Shown here in pieces: positions 8,669 through 17,190 of a stretch of 52,845 nucleotides of DNA (the first letter of the stretch is position 1; every line of letters begins with the position of its first letter). The notes below the pieces were generated by a model. The model saw nothing but the letters and a program-made list of their open reading frames with translations, was not told the origin of the DNA and did not search any database. This DNA is from Bacillota bacterium (GTDB lineage: Bacteria > Bacillota > Dethiobacteria > DTU022 > UBA8154): the NCBI GenBank assembly GCA_012798755.1, contig JAAZMP010000088.1:1-52845 (forward strand), written 5' to 3'. The translations under genes and the position numbers were made by a program.

Positions 8669-9454
8669 TTAGGTTAGGGAAAAAATCTCATTATCGGCTA
8701 AACCCTGCAGGGCATCAAGCGAATACCTTTTTTTAACGGTAAATGTCAGCTTTTTCCCCTTTTTTGTGAATATTACCTCATCCTTATCGGCCTCGACAAA
8801 GGTAAACCGGGGGGGATTGGCCAGCCTTGCCCTTGTTATGCCTTGAATTACATCAGCCAACTCCCGTGAACCTTTGACTGTTACAAACAATTCTAAATCA
8901 AAAAGGTGCCCGAAATGGGTTTCGGCCTCCAGGCAGATACGCAGCCCCAATTCCAGAGCGGCAGTTTCTGCTTTATGGTGGCGGTAAGCTAATTTGTGCA
9001 TCAGACCACGGCGCACTTCTTCATCCTTGGGTTTAACATAGCTTGTGCGGGGCGAAAAAATACTGTCTTGCTCAAAGTAAGGTTTGATATCCAACACCGG
9101 TGTTCCTTCGATGGCATCCAAGCCGGCCACATAGACCCTATTCCCTTCTACTTTTTCCAGGGAAACAAGGGTAATAGCTATGGGGTTGGGCCGGGAAAAA
9201 CAGCGCAAAGCAAAAACACCGAAATCCACCGGCTCGGGTTCCATTATGCGCGGCATGGTTTGTAAAACACTGCGATCAGCTTTATCAAACCAGCAAATAA
9301 TCCAAAGATGTGAATTTTCCTGGATACGCTGCAATGCAGGAACGTACTCCTCCTTTACCTCTACAACGGCACTTTCCCCCTCCTTGGACATGGCGTAAAT
9401 ATCCCCTGTGCCGGCTTTTACTGTCCCAATTGGCCTTAAACGGATTTCCTTCAT
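8669..9454 (-). CDS. TrmO (TsaA)-like domain fused to an FmdE-like domain
   Basis: A 261-aa protein. Residues 1-145 match the TrmO/TsaA/VirR family, tRNA m6t6A37 methyltransferases: RPIGTV at 7-12, RCFSRPNPIAIT at 84-95 and GLDAIEGTPVLDIKPY at 111-126. Residues 150-258 resemble the FmdE domain found with molybdenum/tungsten formylmethanofuran dehydrogenase (HKAETAALELGLRICLEA, DVIQGITRARLANPPRFTF) but lack its usual cysteines. The fusion suggests a role other than plain tRNA modification, perhaps on a cofactor. It begins an operon with an ECF transporter whose S component has a SUOX-like tail. ATG 9454 follows GAGGTG; a promoter is visible at 9541-9568. Confidence 0.78.
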   Translation of the reverse strand: MKEIRLRPIGTVKAGTGDIYAMSKEGESAVVEVKEEYVPALQRIQENSHLWIICWFDKADRSVLQTMPRIMEPEPVDFGVFALRCFSRPNPIAITLVSLEKVEGNRVYVAGLDAIEGTPVLDIKPYFEQDSIFSPRTSYVKPKDEEVRRGLMHKLAYRHHKAETAALELGLRICLEAETHFGHLFDLELFVTVKGSRELADVIQGITRARLANPPRFTFVEADKDEVIFTKKGKKLTFTVKKRYSLDALQGLADNEIFSLT

Positions 9455-9485
9455 CCAATTTCACCTCTGCATAAATGAAGTGTTA

Positions 9486-9516
9486 CCCCCTCCGTAAAAA
9501 ATCAGTGCGGAGGGGG
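9486..9516. promoter_or_regulatory. Leader hairpin upstream of the TrmO/FmdE-ECF operon
   Basis: Perfect 9-bp GC-rich stem CCCCCTCCG/CGGAGGGGG with a 13-nt loop. It lies between the predicted promoter at 9541-9568 and the ATG at 9454, so it would form in the mRNA leader. On the plus strand it is followed by a T-run like an intrinsic terminator; on the minus (sense) strand it has no T-run. Role unclear: leader structure or a read-through stop from the upstream SLH gene. Confidence 0.6.
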
Positions 9517-9540
9517 AACCTTTTTTAGCACTTTTTTAGC

Positions 9541-9568
9541 ACTATAATGTACAATCTTACTTGTGCAA
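9541..9568 (-). promoter_or_regulatory. Sigma-A-type promoter for the TrmO/FmdE-ECF operon
   Basis: On the minus strand TTGCAC (9568-9563) is separated by 16 bp from TATAGT (9546-9541), a good -35/-10 pair. It would start transcription near 9533, giving a leader of about 80 nt with a repeated GTGCTAAAAAA motif and the hairpin at 9486-9516. Confidence 0.6.
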
Positions 9569-9652
9569 ACCTGTACCCACACCAGCCTTGCTTACTGCTG
9601 GTTGCTATTCTGTTTATTGCCTTAACTACAGATTATTGATTGCAGCAATCAT

Positions 9653-9683
9653 TTTTCCCCAAAGGCTGTCCTTTTAGGGAAAA
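9653..9683 (-). terminator. Hairpin at the end of the SLH protein gene
   Basis: Read on the minus strand, TTTTCCC pairs with GGGAAAA and an inner AAAGG with CCTTT around ACAG, immediately after the SLH gene's stop codon. No T-run follows, so termination is possible but not certain. Confidence 0.4.
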
Positions 9684-10517
9684 TTATTGCAAAGCATTAA
9701 CAATCATCGTGGCAGCCTCAGCCCGGGTTGCTTGGTCCTGCGGACGGAAAGTATTGTCCGGATAGCCACTGATAATTCCTTCTTCGACGGCGGCTGCTAC
9801 AGCCTGTTTTGCCCAATCCGCAACCTTGCCACTATCGCCAAAGGCAAAATCTCCAATAGCTTTAGGCAACTGGGCGGCTTTGGAAACCATAACCGCCAAT
9901 TGTTCACGCGTAATATTGTCGTTGGGACCAAAAGCGGTTTCACTGTAACCACTAACAATACCGTGTGCTGCTGCGGTAGCAATGACATCTTTGGCCCAAT
10001 GATCAGCAGTGTCGTTAAAAACTGTACCTTCTTCTGATTCTAATTCGAAAGCCTTTACCAAAACAGTAGAAAATTCCGCTCGCGTAATATTGTTATCAAG
10101 TTTAAAAGTACCATCGGGATATCCACCGATCGCTTTGGAGGCCACAAGCTGTTTAAAATTTTCTCTGGCCCAATGATCGCTAATGACGGCAAGATCCTTG
10201 GTGGCTACATTTCTTCCATACCCGGCTACTACTTTTAAAAAGCCCGACTCTACAGATGGCACCTTGCAAGTAAAGCTGTAGTTGGCATCAGAATCGGACT
10301 TAACAGCATCATAAAAAACAATTTTCCCGGCACCGTCAAAAATTTTTAGGGAAACCCAGGTGTCAGCATCAGCCGCACCGGAAACTGTAAGGCTTTCCCC
10401 CGGGCTGGCTATGCCGGTGTTTAAATCCAGGTTTACGGTGGCGGCAAAAGCCACGACAGACAGAATTAGGACAACCAACAATGCTGTCAAAAATATGGAC
10501 AACGTTTTTCTGAGCAT
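9684..10517 (-). CDS. S-layer homology (SLH) domain protein
   Basis: A 277-aa secreted protein. Residues 1-26 are a signal peptide (LTALLVVLILSVVAFA then ATV). Residues 28-115 are a small beta-rich domain, and the rest is three SLH domains at about 118-165, 175-225 and 232-277, each with a DHWA/ADWA-type opening and a GYPDGTF / GYSETAFGP / GYPDNTFRP core with TRAE or TREQ. SLH domains bind pyruvylated secondary cell-wall polymers, so this protein is cell-wall attached. Start ATG 10517 has AGAGAGG 10 nt upstream. It is the last gene of the surface-protein run on this strand and may be the wall anchor for the others, which lack SLH domains. Confidence 0.93.
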   Translation of the reverse strand: MLRKTLSIFLTALLVVLILSVVAFAATVNLDLNTGIASPGESLTVSGAADADTWVSLKIFDGAGKIVFYDAVKSDSDANYSFTCKVPSVESGFLKVVAGYGRNVATKDLAVISDHWARENFKQLVASKAIGGYPDGTFKLDNNITRAEFSTVLVKAFELESEEGTVFNDTADHWAKDVIATAAAHGIVSGYSETAFGPNDNITREQLAVMVSKAAQLPKAIGDFAFGDSGKVADWAKQAVAAAVEEGIISGYPDNTFRPQDQATRAEAATMIVNALQ

Positions 10518-10560
10518 AATCTTCGCCTCTCTTTATCATAATTTTTAGAACCACAATTAA

Positions 10561-12138
10561 TCACTGCAAAATTATGGGGTTGTGATCTGCGGCATTGTTT
10601 AAATCATCGACAATGTATACTTTAATAACATCACCGCCTTTTATATCAAAACCCGCCTGTACAGTTTCTACCGTAGCAAAGCCGGCTTTCAAAACACTAA
10701 GCCCTAGTTGAAAGCCGTCTCTTAAATGGGCAAATATTACTGTTGCCTTACTTTTAGCGAATTCCAGGGGTTCCACAGAAACCGCAAAATACTTCCACCC
10801 GGTTTGGCCTTCATTTACCGTCATGTTTTTAATGCCGTCTGTTGTTTTTCCGATAGTATAAGTATCGCCTGTAAGCGGCACAATTTCGTACAGAGGTTTT
10901 TGAGGCTGGGGCCGGTCACTTTTATTGATAAAATAAGTTTCTATCAACTCCCCGTTTGTTTCCCGGGATGTCAGGGTTAGCAGATCGCCGTCAAGTTCGA
11001 TTAGCTGGTAATTGCTGCCGGTTTTTTCACAGGCAATATAAGAAAAACCCCCTCCGCCAGCATAAGTCTTGGAACCGGCATTGCCTAAAACATAGACAAT
11101 CCCATCTGCATCAGTTTGTACTTCCGTCTGGAAAATGGGGTGCGTACGCATATAAAGATGCTGATGCCCAACAAAAACCATATCTACCCCGTTCTCTTCC
11201 AAAACAGGCACCCAGTTTTGGCAAATAGACTTGTCAATCCCTTTATAGTCATGTACCGCCGGATAAGCAGGGTGGTGGAAAAGAGCGAATTTCCATTTTT
11301 TATTTGTTGCTTCTAAATCACGCTGCAGCCATTGTTTTATTTCTGGAAGGGCATTTTTGTTGCTGTTGAGCACCACAAAATGGGCGCTACCATAGTCGAA
11401 AGAATAAAATTCTTGTTCCAAGCCCGCAGGCCCGTTGTCTGGCAAGGCAAAAAACCCCAAATATGACTCCCCGTCATGATTCCCCAAAGTAGGCATAACC
11501 GGTATCCGGGAAAAAACACCGCTGGCAGCATCCAGGAATTCTTCCCATTCTTCTACATCATGGCTGCTGTCCGTCAAGTCGCCGCCTAAAAGAGCAAATT
11601 TTATTTCCGGGTTTTCTTCATAAACAGAATTTAACATTTCGCCCCACGCTTCATATCCCGACTGTATATCCCCCATGTATAAAAAAGAGAAGTTTTCGGT
11701 TTCTGCCGCCGTGCTAAAAGTAGTTGGCTTACTCCAAGCTCCCTCGTTTCCAACCCGGTAAACGTATTTTGTATCAGGATCCAAGCCGGTAAGATTCGCC
11801 GTATAACTGTAAAAAGTGTTGTCAATATCAAAAGCAATTCCCTCAATTGTAAGCTGATGAGCATTATCGAAATTTTCACCCTGATCATAGTCCTCGGCCC
11901 GGAGATACTGTACTCCGGCCGGCGAACATTGGGGCAACAACCAAGTAATGGTTTGCGTTGTACCCGGATCACCGGTCCAGGTAAGAATAATTTGTTCCGG
12001 CGGTAAATACCCCTGTGCCTCTATAAAGGAAGGGAAAAACAACAAGCAGCAATAAGTAATTACCAAAAATAAACCGAAACAGGTTATACTGCTTGCAAAA
12101 GGCCTTTTCCTTCCGGTAAGAATAAACCGGGATTTCAT
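10561..12138 (-). CDS. Secreted metallophosphoesterase with FN3-like domain and shared C-terminal module
   Basis: A 525-aa exported protein. A signal peptide/anchor covers about 15-42. Residues 46-145 form a purple-acid-phosphatase-type N-terminal beta domain (TGLDPDTKYVYRVG). Residues 150-335 are a calcineurin-like phosphoesterase with metal-site motifs MGDIQ (D157), GGD (D187), GNHD (N220, H221), FHHP and GHQH (H325, H327). The Tyr ligand that makes purple acid phosphatases purple is missing (GGDLTDS). Residues 415-525 form a module nearly shared with the end of the 1383-aa protein at 12880-17031, both finishing NP-x-x-LQ. ATG 12138 follows AAGGAGTGA. The likely function is extracellular phosphate-ester hydrolysis; the substrate is unknown. 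Confidence 0.88.
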   Translation of the reverse strand: MKSRFILTGRKRPFASSITCFGLFLVITYCCLLFFPSFIEAQGYLPPEQIILTWTGDPGTTQTITWLLPQCSPAGVQYLRAEDYDQGENFDNAHQLTIEGIAFDIDNTFYSYTANLTGLDPDTKYVYRVGNEGAWSKPTTFSTAAETENFSFLYMGDIQSGYEAWGEMLNSVYEENPEIKFALLGGDLTDSSHDVEEWEEFLDAASGVFSRIPVMPTLGNHDGESYLGFFALPDNGPAGLEQEFYSFDYGSAHFVVLNSNKNALPEIKQWLQRDLEATNKKWKFALFHHPAYPAVHDYKGIDKSICQNWVPVLEENGVDMVFVGHQHLYMRTHPIFQTEVQTDADGIVYVLGNAGSKTYAGGGGFSYIACEKTGSNYQLIELDGDLLTLTSRETNGELIETYFINKSDRPQPQKPLYEIVPLTGDTYTIGKTTDGIKNMTVNEGQTGWKYFAVSVEPLEFAKSKATVIFAHLRDGFQLGLSVLKAGFATVETVQAGFDIKGGDVIKVYIVDDLNNAADHNPIILQ

Positions 12139-12180
12139 TATAACAACGTCACTCCTTCGTCTTTGGCGCTGGCAAAAGAC

Positions 12181-12738
12181 CTAATCTATGCGGATGGTTC
12201 TTATATTTCTCACCCAGTAGGGTTTGTTCACATCGCCCGGTTCCCTTTGGCCAATGACCAGCTGAAAAGGGTTGCCTTTTTGTGGATCGTATTCCCTTCC
12301 GTCTTCTTCCCAGGCCAGGATTACCTTGTGTTTGATTTCGGGGTTTTGTTCATCGATATAATCCTCTTTCAAGATGTCCGCTAACGTAAGTTTCACCGTG
12401 TAATCGTCCTCTGCAATAAAAGTAACTTCGGAAGCATGATCTTTCAGGGAAACTTTTTCCTGTAAAAGATACCCCAACCAGATTCCTTTAAAATGAAAAT
12501 ATTCTTTTGTACCGTACGAATTAAGTGAGAAATAGTCGGCCTCGATCAGGCCCTCCTCCATAGATTGTATCTCTTCCAAGGTAAAATAAACCTTGCTTTC
12601 CAGAGCGTCTCCCTCAATGATGAACGTACCCGGCAATATTTCTTTCCGGGGGCCGCAAGCACACCCGGCAATAAAAACAAACAAAAGTAGCAGTAAAAAA
12701 GTAATTACCATATGTTTATGGGGAAAACGAAAACGCAT
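12181..12738 (-). CDS. SUOX-like lipoprotein
   Basis: A protein of about 185 aa when started at ATG 12738, which has GGAGG at good spacing; an upstream ATG at 12753 lies before that ribosome site. The N-terminus is a lipoprotein signal with FIAGCAC as the lipobox. The rest is one molybdopterin-oxidoreductase-like (SUOX-like) domain: FTLEEIQSME, FKGIWLGYLLQEK, VTFIAEDDYTVKLTLADIL, PFQLVIGQREPG and WVRNIRTIRID. It lacks the ligand Cys of sulfite oxidases and is probably a binding rather than redox protein. It lies between the phosphoesterase and the multi-module protein. Confidence 0.75.
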   Translation of the reverse strand: MRFRFPHKHMVITFLLLLLFVFIAGCACGPRKEILPGTFIIEGDALESKVYFTLEEIQSMEEGLIEADYFSLNSYGTKEYFHFKGIWLGYLLQEKVSLKDHASEVTFIAEDDYTVKLTLADILKEDYIDEQNPEIKHKVILAWEEDGREYDPQKGNPFQLVIGQREPGDVNKPYWVRNIRTIRID

Positions 12739-12800
12739 AAAAAGTGCCTCCATGCCTTAAGTACAAGATATAAGCTGAAAACTCAAATGAAAGCTTAAGA

Positions 12801-12837
12801 TGGAGGGGAAACATTTTCGAGTAACATTTCCCCTCCA
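12801..12837. terminator. Hairpin between the 1383-aa protein and lipoprotein genes
   Basis: Perfect 11-bp inverted repeat TGGAGGGGAAA/TTTCCCCTCCA with a 15-nt loop, 43 nt past the stop codon of the large surface protein. No clear T-run follows on either strand, so it may be a terminator or an mRNA-stabilising element. Confidence 0.5.
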
Positions 12838-12879
12838 CCGTTACCTTTAGACTCGATTCAATACACTACTGTAGAAACA

Positions 12880-15800
12880 CTACTGCAGGACAGCAGGGTT
12901 GCGACTAAGTGAATTGGTCAGCACATCTACCACGTATACTTTGATTACGTCACCGGGCTGAACGTTGAAGCCGGTCTTAGCGGGATCAGCATCTTCCCGA
13001 TCGAAGTCTGCACTGACAGCGCTGACAGCTATCTGGACGCCGTTTCTTAAATGGGTAAAGACCGCTGTTTCAGTTCCACTATGGGGAACCACCGGTTCAA
13101 TATCAACAGCGAAGTATTTGAACCCGGATACCCCGTCTTTTACCGTCATTGTGCTGATGCCTTCGGCAGTTTCACCAATAGTGTATACAGCACCGTCGGC
13201 TACCGGATTAACTTTATAAACTCCTTCTGCGATGGATCTAAGCAGTTCGATACGGACAATTCCTGAAATTTGTTCTGCTCCGGAAAGAGTCGGCCCAACG
13301 AGGCGAAGCGGCCAGTTTTTATCGGATTCGCTGAAAGTTACCCCATCCAACGAATTGGCAATGATATAATCCGTGCTTCGGATAATATCCCTGCTGTCAA
13401 TAGTCACAAAATGGCCATCTTTCGCCATGAGCACTACATCATACCCTGCCCTGGCCAGCTCTTCATTGAATGCATCCTTGGAATGCAGATCATCATCATC
13501 AACAAATCCGGCAAGGAGCCATAGGGGCATACCCCCCCAGAGGCGTCCTTTGGAATCAGTGTAGCCTTTCTCATGATCGGCACCAAAGGTGCAGGCAAGT
13601 CCCTGCTCAAAGTAGGTTCTGCTCACATCGTATTTCAGGCCACCGATATCCCGGCCATCGAGTTCAAGCGTCCAATCATCTTCGGCTATGGAATAGATTC
13701 TGATTTCTGAAATGAATTTGGCGGACAAACCGGCACAAGAAGGATACTGTATTCCATCGGTGTACTTATGGTGCCAGTATTCCTCCGGAAGTGTTTCATG
13801 CATATCCCACTGCCCGTAAACGTGATTGTCGGGCATGAAAAATAAGCGCATGCCGTCTCTATATTCGGGTACATACTTGCCATCGGCAAACCAGGCCAAA
13901 ATAGCATCCCCCTGGCGTGCCTGCACGGCAGGATCAGTATAAATGGAAGAGTAAGGCAACCGGGTTTCCCAACCGTCCTCGGCCACAAATACTATTTCGG
14001 TGCCCGCTCCCATGCCGCCCACAAGATCGCAAAGATCCTTAACACGGGTCCCTTTCACGGCATTTTCGATCTTAAAGCCGCCGGGATAGGTCTCATCCGC
14101 ACCCCAGATATCATCCGGGTTATTGGTGATACCTTCGTACTTATAGACCGTTTTCCCATCGCCGATCACTTCAAGATTTTCCTCCATCCAGAGATAGTCA
14201 ACCGTTTTCTCTTCCAGAATGGTGGTTTTATCTTCGGCAAACTTGACGATACGGACTGAGGGCACTGAGGGTGCCTTAGCCTCTTCAAAAACGAGTTCAA
14301 TTTCCGCGACACCGCTAATACTGGTGCCACTTAAGGATCCGTCATCTTTAGCTACTCCCTTGCCGACCAGGCGCAAGGGCCACGATTTGCCGGTTAACGG
14401 TTCGCTATTGCATTTGTCAGCAATGATAAAATCGTTGCTTTTAGCTGTATCCTTGCCGGCAAAATCCATACTATAACCATCTTCGGCTTTTACTATAATT
14501 TTATAACCATCGGACTGGGCCAGGCTAAAATCATACGTATGCGGCTGTCGATCGTCAACCCAACCTGCCAGCAACCATAAGGGTATACCTGACCAAACAT
14601 TGCCTTCATTATCAGTCCATTGTTTTTCATGACAGGGCAGACCTTCTTCAAATTCGGCCTGGGATAGAACGGCACTGATTTTACCTTTCAAGGTAAGATT
14701 CCAACTGCCCTCCTTGGCCGGCGGTGTCATAAGTTCGGGTATTTCGATCCGGGCAATGTTGCCAACAGCGGCCCCGCTTAAGGAACCATCATCCTTGGCT
14801 ACACCGTCACCCACCAAGCGCAACGGCGCTGATTTATCGTCGGTTAGCGGTTCGCCGTTAATCTTGTTGGCAACGATATAGTCACCGCTCCGGGCAACAT
14901 CCGCGCTGTTAAAAGTTCTGGTAAAACCGTCAGAAGCTGTCACTTCCACCGTATAGCCTTCTTTGGCTACGGCATCATTGAAAGTCCAATGGGTACCCTC
15001 TTCGATATCGTCCACAGCACCCAGAAGCACCCAAAGAGGCACGCCGGACCAGACGTTGCCATCCTTGTCAGTCCATTCCTTATAATGACTCGAAACACAG
15101 GCCAGCCCATCTTCAAATTCCTCCTGGCTGATCGTGTCCCCTACTTTTCCGAACATCTCCAGGCTCCATCCGGCGGCCGGTTTGGGAACGCCGGCAAGTT
15201 CGATGCGCACGATATTGCCTACTTGCTGCCCGCTAAAAATTTTCGATCCCTTCAAATGGAGTGGATAACAGTCTTTCCCGGCAGGGGTCTTCATAGGAAG
15301 CGGTTCCCCATTAAGAGTGTTGGCAACAATATAGCCATCATCGTGGGCAATAGCAGCACTGTCAAGAGTTGTACTCCATCCATCGCCGGCAATTACCTTA
15401 ATGCTGTAGCCCTTCTTGGCAAGTTCTTCGTTAAAATTGAAATGGGCCGGGCCCTCATCGGGATCATCATCGACCATGCCCACTAACAACCAAAGGGGCA
15501 CGCCTTCCCAAATATTGCCATCTTCATCGGTCCAGGATGCTTTATGAGTGTTGCGACAAAGCAGGCCCTGCTCAAAATAGGACTGGGTAACTGTTTCCTC
15601 TTTTGCCCCTGAAAGCTCAAGAGTCCAACCTTTGGAGGAAACGGCTGAACCGGAAACTTCTATTCCGGAAATCATAGTCAGGCGATTCAGCCATCCCGAT
15701 CCATCATCGTAATTGCGGTAGATGCGGATGGTAGAGGTGGTTTTTCCGTCCTTGCTTGTATCCGTGAATGGTTTGTTGTCAACCAGATAGGCCAGCAAAT

Positions 15801-17031
15801 ATCCACCGGCCTTAATATCTTGCAAGGTTACCTCATAGCTGTCATGAAAATATCCATCAGTTGTTATGATGGAAACCATGGCTGACGGATCGGTAATACC
15901 GGCATCAGCGAGCACATCGGCCAGCAACACACCGGTAGCTTTATCGGTAACCAATTTTTCACCGCTGGTGTAGCTGTACTCCTTGGTGGTCTCACCCAGT
16001 GCCTTTAGTTGATCCAGCGCATATTTAGTTGTGACATCACCACCAATATCAAACACTGCAGGCCCCCTGGAAACAGTATATTTAAATTCTACCACATCGC
16101 TGTCTTTTTTGCCGGGGCCGATTACAACAGCTTTGATCGTAGTATCTTTGGTTATTTCAATTGGCTTGTTGATCCGGGCAAAATCATCCTTGCGGTTGTT
16201 CTGCCAGCGTTTGGCAATCCAGTTGTACATCGGACTTTTTATTGTCGGCCTGCTGCCATCCAAGGTATAATGTATCTTGTCAATATCATCATCAATGGAA
16301 CTAAGTTCCACCAGTGTTCCCGGGGCTACCTTGCCGGGTGCCGGAGTAGCTTTCGGGTTAGGCCACCGGCTGGGATCTTCGGTGAACACTTCGATTTTGG
16401 CCACATTTTTGACAAAACCTTCATTAGATTGTTCGGTCAGTGCCCTTTGTCCGAAAACAAGATGCAAAGCAGCAAGATCCCGCCCCGCCAAATCGGCAAA
16501 ATCGTTACTGTCAATACTTAATAACGCGAGAAGAGCCTCTACCTTTTCCGCGCCATCTGCAGAACCGGGAATATGTCCGGCAATCTCGTCGTTCTCTTTA
16601 AAACGCGGGAAAAAGTAGCGATCTTCTTTTAATAATTCCTGAACTGTATAGGTTGCGCTATAGCCATCCTTAGCTGTAAATTTTAGCAATTTGGCATCGT
16701 CTTTTATTTTGGCACGCGCCAACAGATCGCTTAACTTCACTCCTTCAGCCACATACCATTTTTTAGTGGGCCAGGTATTGATCGTGCTATAGCGGTATTG
16801 ATGTTGATCCATCTTTTTAAGTTCATCCAAAGTGAAATTAAGTGGTTTGCCCACACCATCTCCGGAAATTTCCAGCGCAATCGTATCGGCCGCCTGCGCT
16901 TCGGCTAGGGATTGTGATGGCACAACCGCCGATACAGCAAATAAAAGGCATAGTATAAGTAGCGGTACGGCTAGCCATGATCTATGGCCACGGCCGAACA
17001 ATCCTTTCATGATTCTCTTTGGAAAAAACAT
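12880..17031 (-). CDS. Large secreted multi-module protein with repeated SUOX-like domains
   Basis: About 1383 aa from ATG 17031, which has AAGGGGA 12 nt upstream; a GTG at 17043 sits on that ribosome site. In numbering from the GTG: signal peptide to about 52; SUOX-like domain 55-220 (STINTWPTKKWYVAEGVKL, DGYSATYTVQELL, FGQRALTEQ); chitobiase C-terminal-like domain (CHB_HEX_C_1) 235-325 (IHYTLDGSRPT); a variant module 326-465; SUOX-like modules 472-617, 624-770 and 778-918; a divergent module 925-1118; another at 1123-1268; and a C-terminal module 1275-1387. Four of the modules share a Cys (LLC, LAC, LPC, LAC) ahead of W-x-G-[VIM]-PLW-[LV]-L, near the place where sulfite oxidases bind molybdopterin through Cys. 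No SLH or LPXTG anchor was found. The ligand is unknown. Confidence 0.82.
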   Translation of the reverse strand: MFFPKRIMKGLFGRGHRSWLAVPLLILCLLFAVSAVVPSQSLAEAQAADTIALEISGDGVGKPLNFTLDELKKMDQHQYRYSTINTWPTKKWYVAEGVKLSDLLARAKIKDDAKLLKFTAKDGYSATYTVQELLKEDRYFFPRFKENDEIAGHIPGSADGAEKVEALLALLSIDSNDFADLAGRDLAALHLVFGQRALTEQSNEGFVKNVAKIEVFTEDPSRWPNPKATPAPGKVAPGTLVELSSIDDDIDKIHYTLDGSRPTIKSPMYNWIAKRWQNNRKDDFARINKPIEITKDTTIKAVVIGPGKKDSDVVEFKYTVSRGPAVFDIGGDVTTKYALDQLKALGETTKEYSYTSGEKLVTDKATGVLLADVLADAGITDPSAMVSIITTDGYFHDSYEVTLQDIKAGGYLLAYLVDNKPFTDTSKDGKTTSTIRIYRNYDDGSGWLNRLTMISGIEVSGSAVSSKGWTLELSGAKEETVTQSYFEQGLLCRNTHKASWTDEDGNIWEGVPLWLLVGMVDDDPDEGPAHFNFNEELAKKGYSIKVIAGDGWSTTLDSAAIAHDDGYIVANTLNGEPLPMKTPAGKDCYPLHLKGSKIFSGQQVGNIVRIELAGVPKPAAGWSLEMFGKVGDTISQEEFEDGLACVSSHYKEWTDKDGNVWSGVPLWVLLGAVDDIEEGTHWTFNDAVAKEGYTVEVTASDGFTRTFNSADVARSGDYIVANKINGEPLTDDKSAPLRLVGDGVAKDDGSLSGAAVGNIARIEIPELMTPPAKEGSWNLTLKGKISAVLSQAEFEEGLPCHEKQWTDNEGNVWSGIPLWLLAGWVDDRQPHTYDFSLAQSDGYKIIVKAEDGYSMDFAGKDTAKSNDFIIADKCNSEPLTGKSWPLRLVGKGVAKDDGSLSGTSISGVAEIELVFEEAKAPSVPSVRIVKFAEDKTTILEEKTVDYLWMEENLEVIGDGKTVYKYEGITNNPDDIWGADETYPGGFKIENAVKGTRVKDLCDLVGGMGAGTEIVFVAEDGWETRLPYSSIYTDPAVQARQGDAILAWFADGKYVPEYRDGMRLFFMPDNHVYGQWDMHETLPEEYWHHKYTDGIQYPSCAGLSAKFISEIRIYSIAEDDWTLELDGRDIGGLKYDVSRTYFEQGLACTFGADHEKGYTDSKGRLWGGMPLWLLAGFVDDDDLHSKDAFNEELARAGYDVVLMAKDGHFVTIDSRDIIRSTDYIIANSLDGVTFSESDKNWPLRLVGPTLSGAEQISGIVRIELLRSIAEGVYKVNPVADGAVYTIGETAEGISTMTVKDGVSGFKYFAVDIEPVVPHSGTETAVFTHLRNGVQIAVSAVSADFDREDADPAKTGFNVQPGDVIKVYVVDVLTNSLSRNPAVLQ

Positions 17032-17190
17032 GATCCAAATCACTCCCCTTAGAAATTAATTTCACACTTAGTCATTTTGCCCTAATGTTTTTACCTTTAC
17101 AGACTGCTTCGGCAAACATAACGGACTTGTCAAAAATAGCAGTGTAAGGAAATATAACATTTTCCTTTCGCTGTTACCAACAACTTCATC

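Noticed and set aside
10561-12138. Purple acid phosphatase
   Set aside because: Fold and most metal ligands fit, but the Tyr ligand after the second Asp motif is absent, so only metallophosphoesterase is claimed.
16009-16521. Plus-strand ORF of 170 codons opposite the giant surface protein
   Set aside because: It lacks a ribosome site and recognisable domains, while the opposite frame encodes clear conserved modules.
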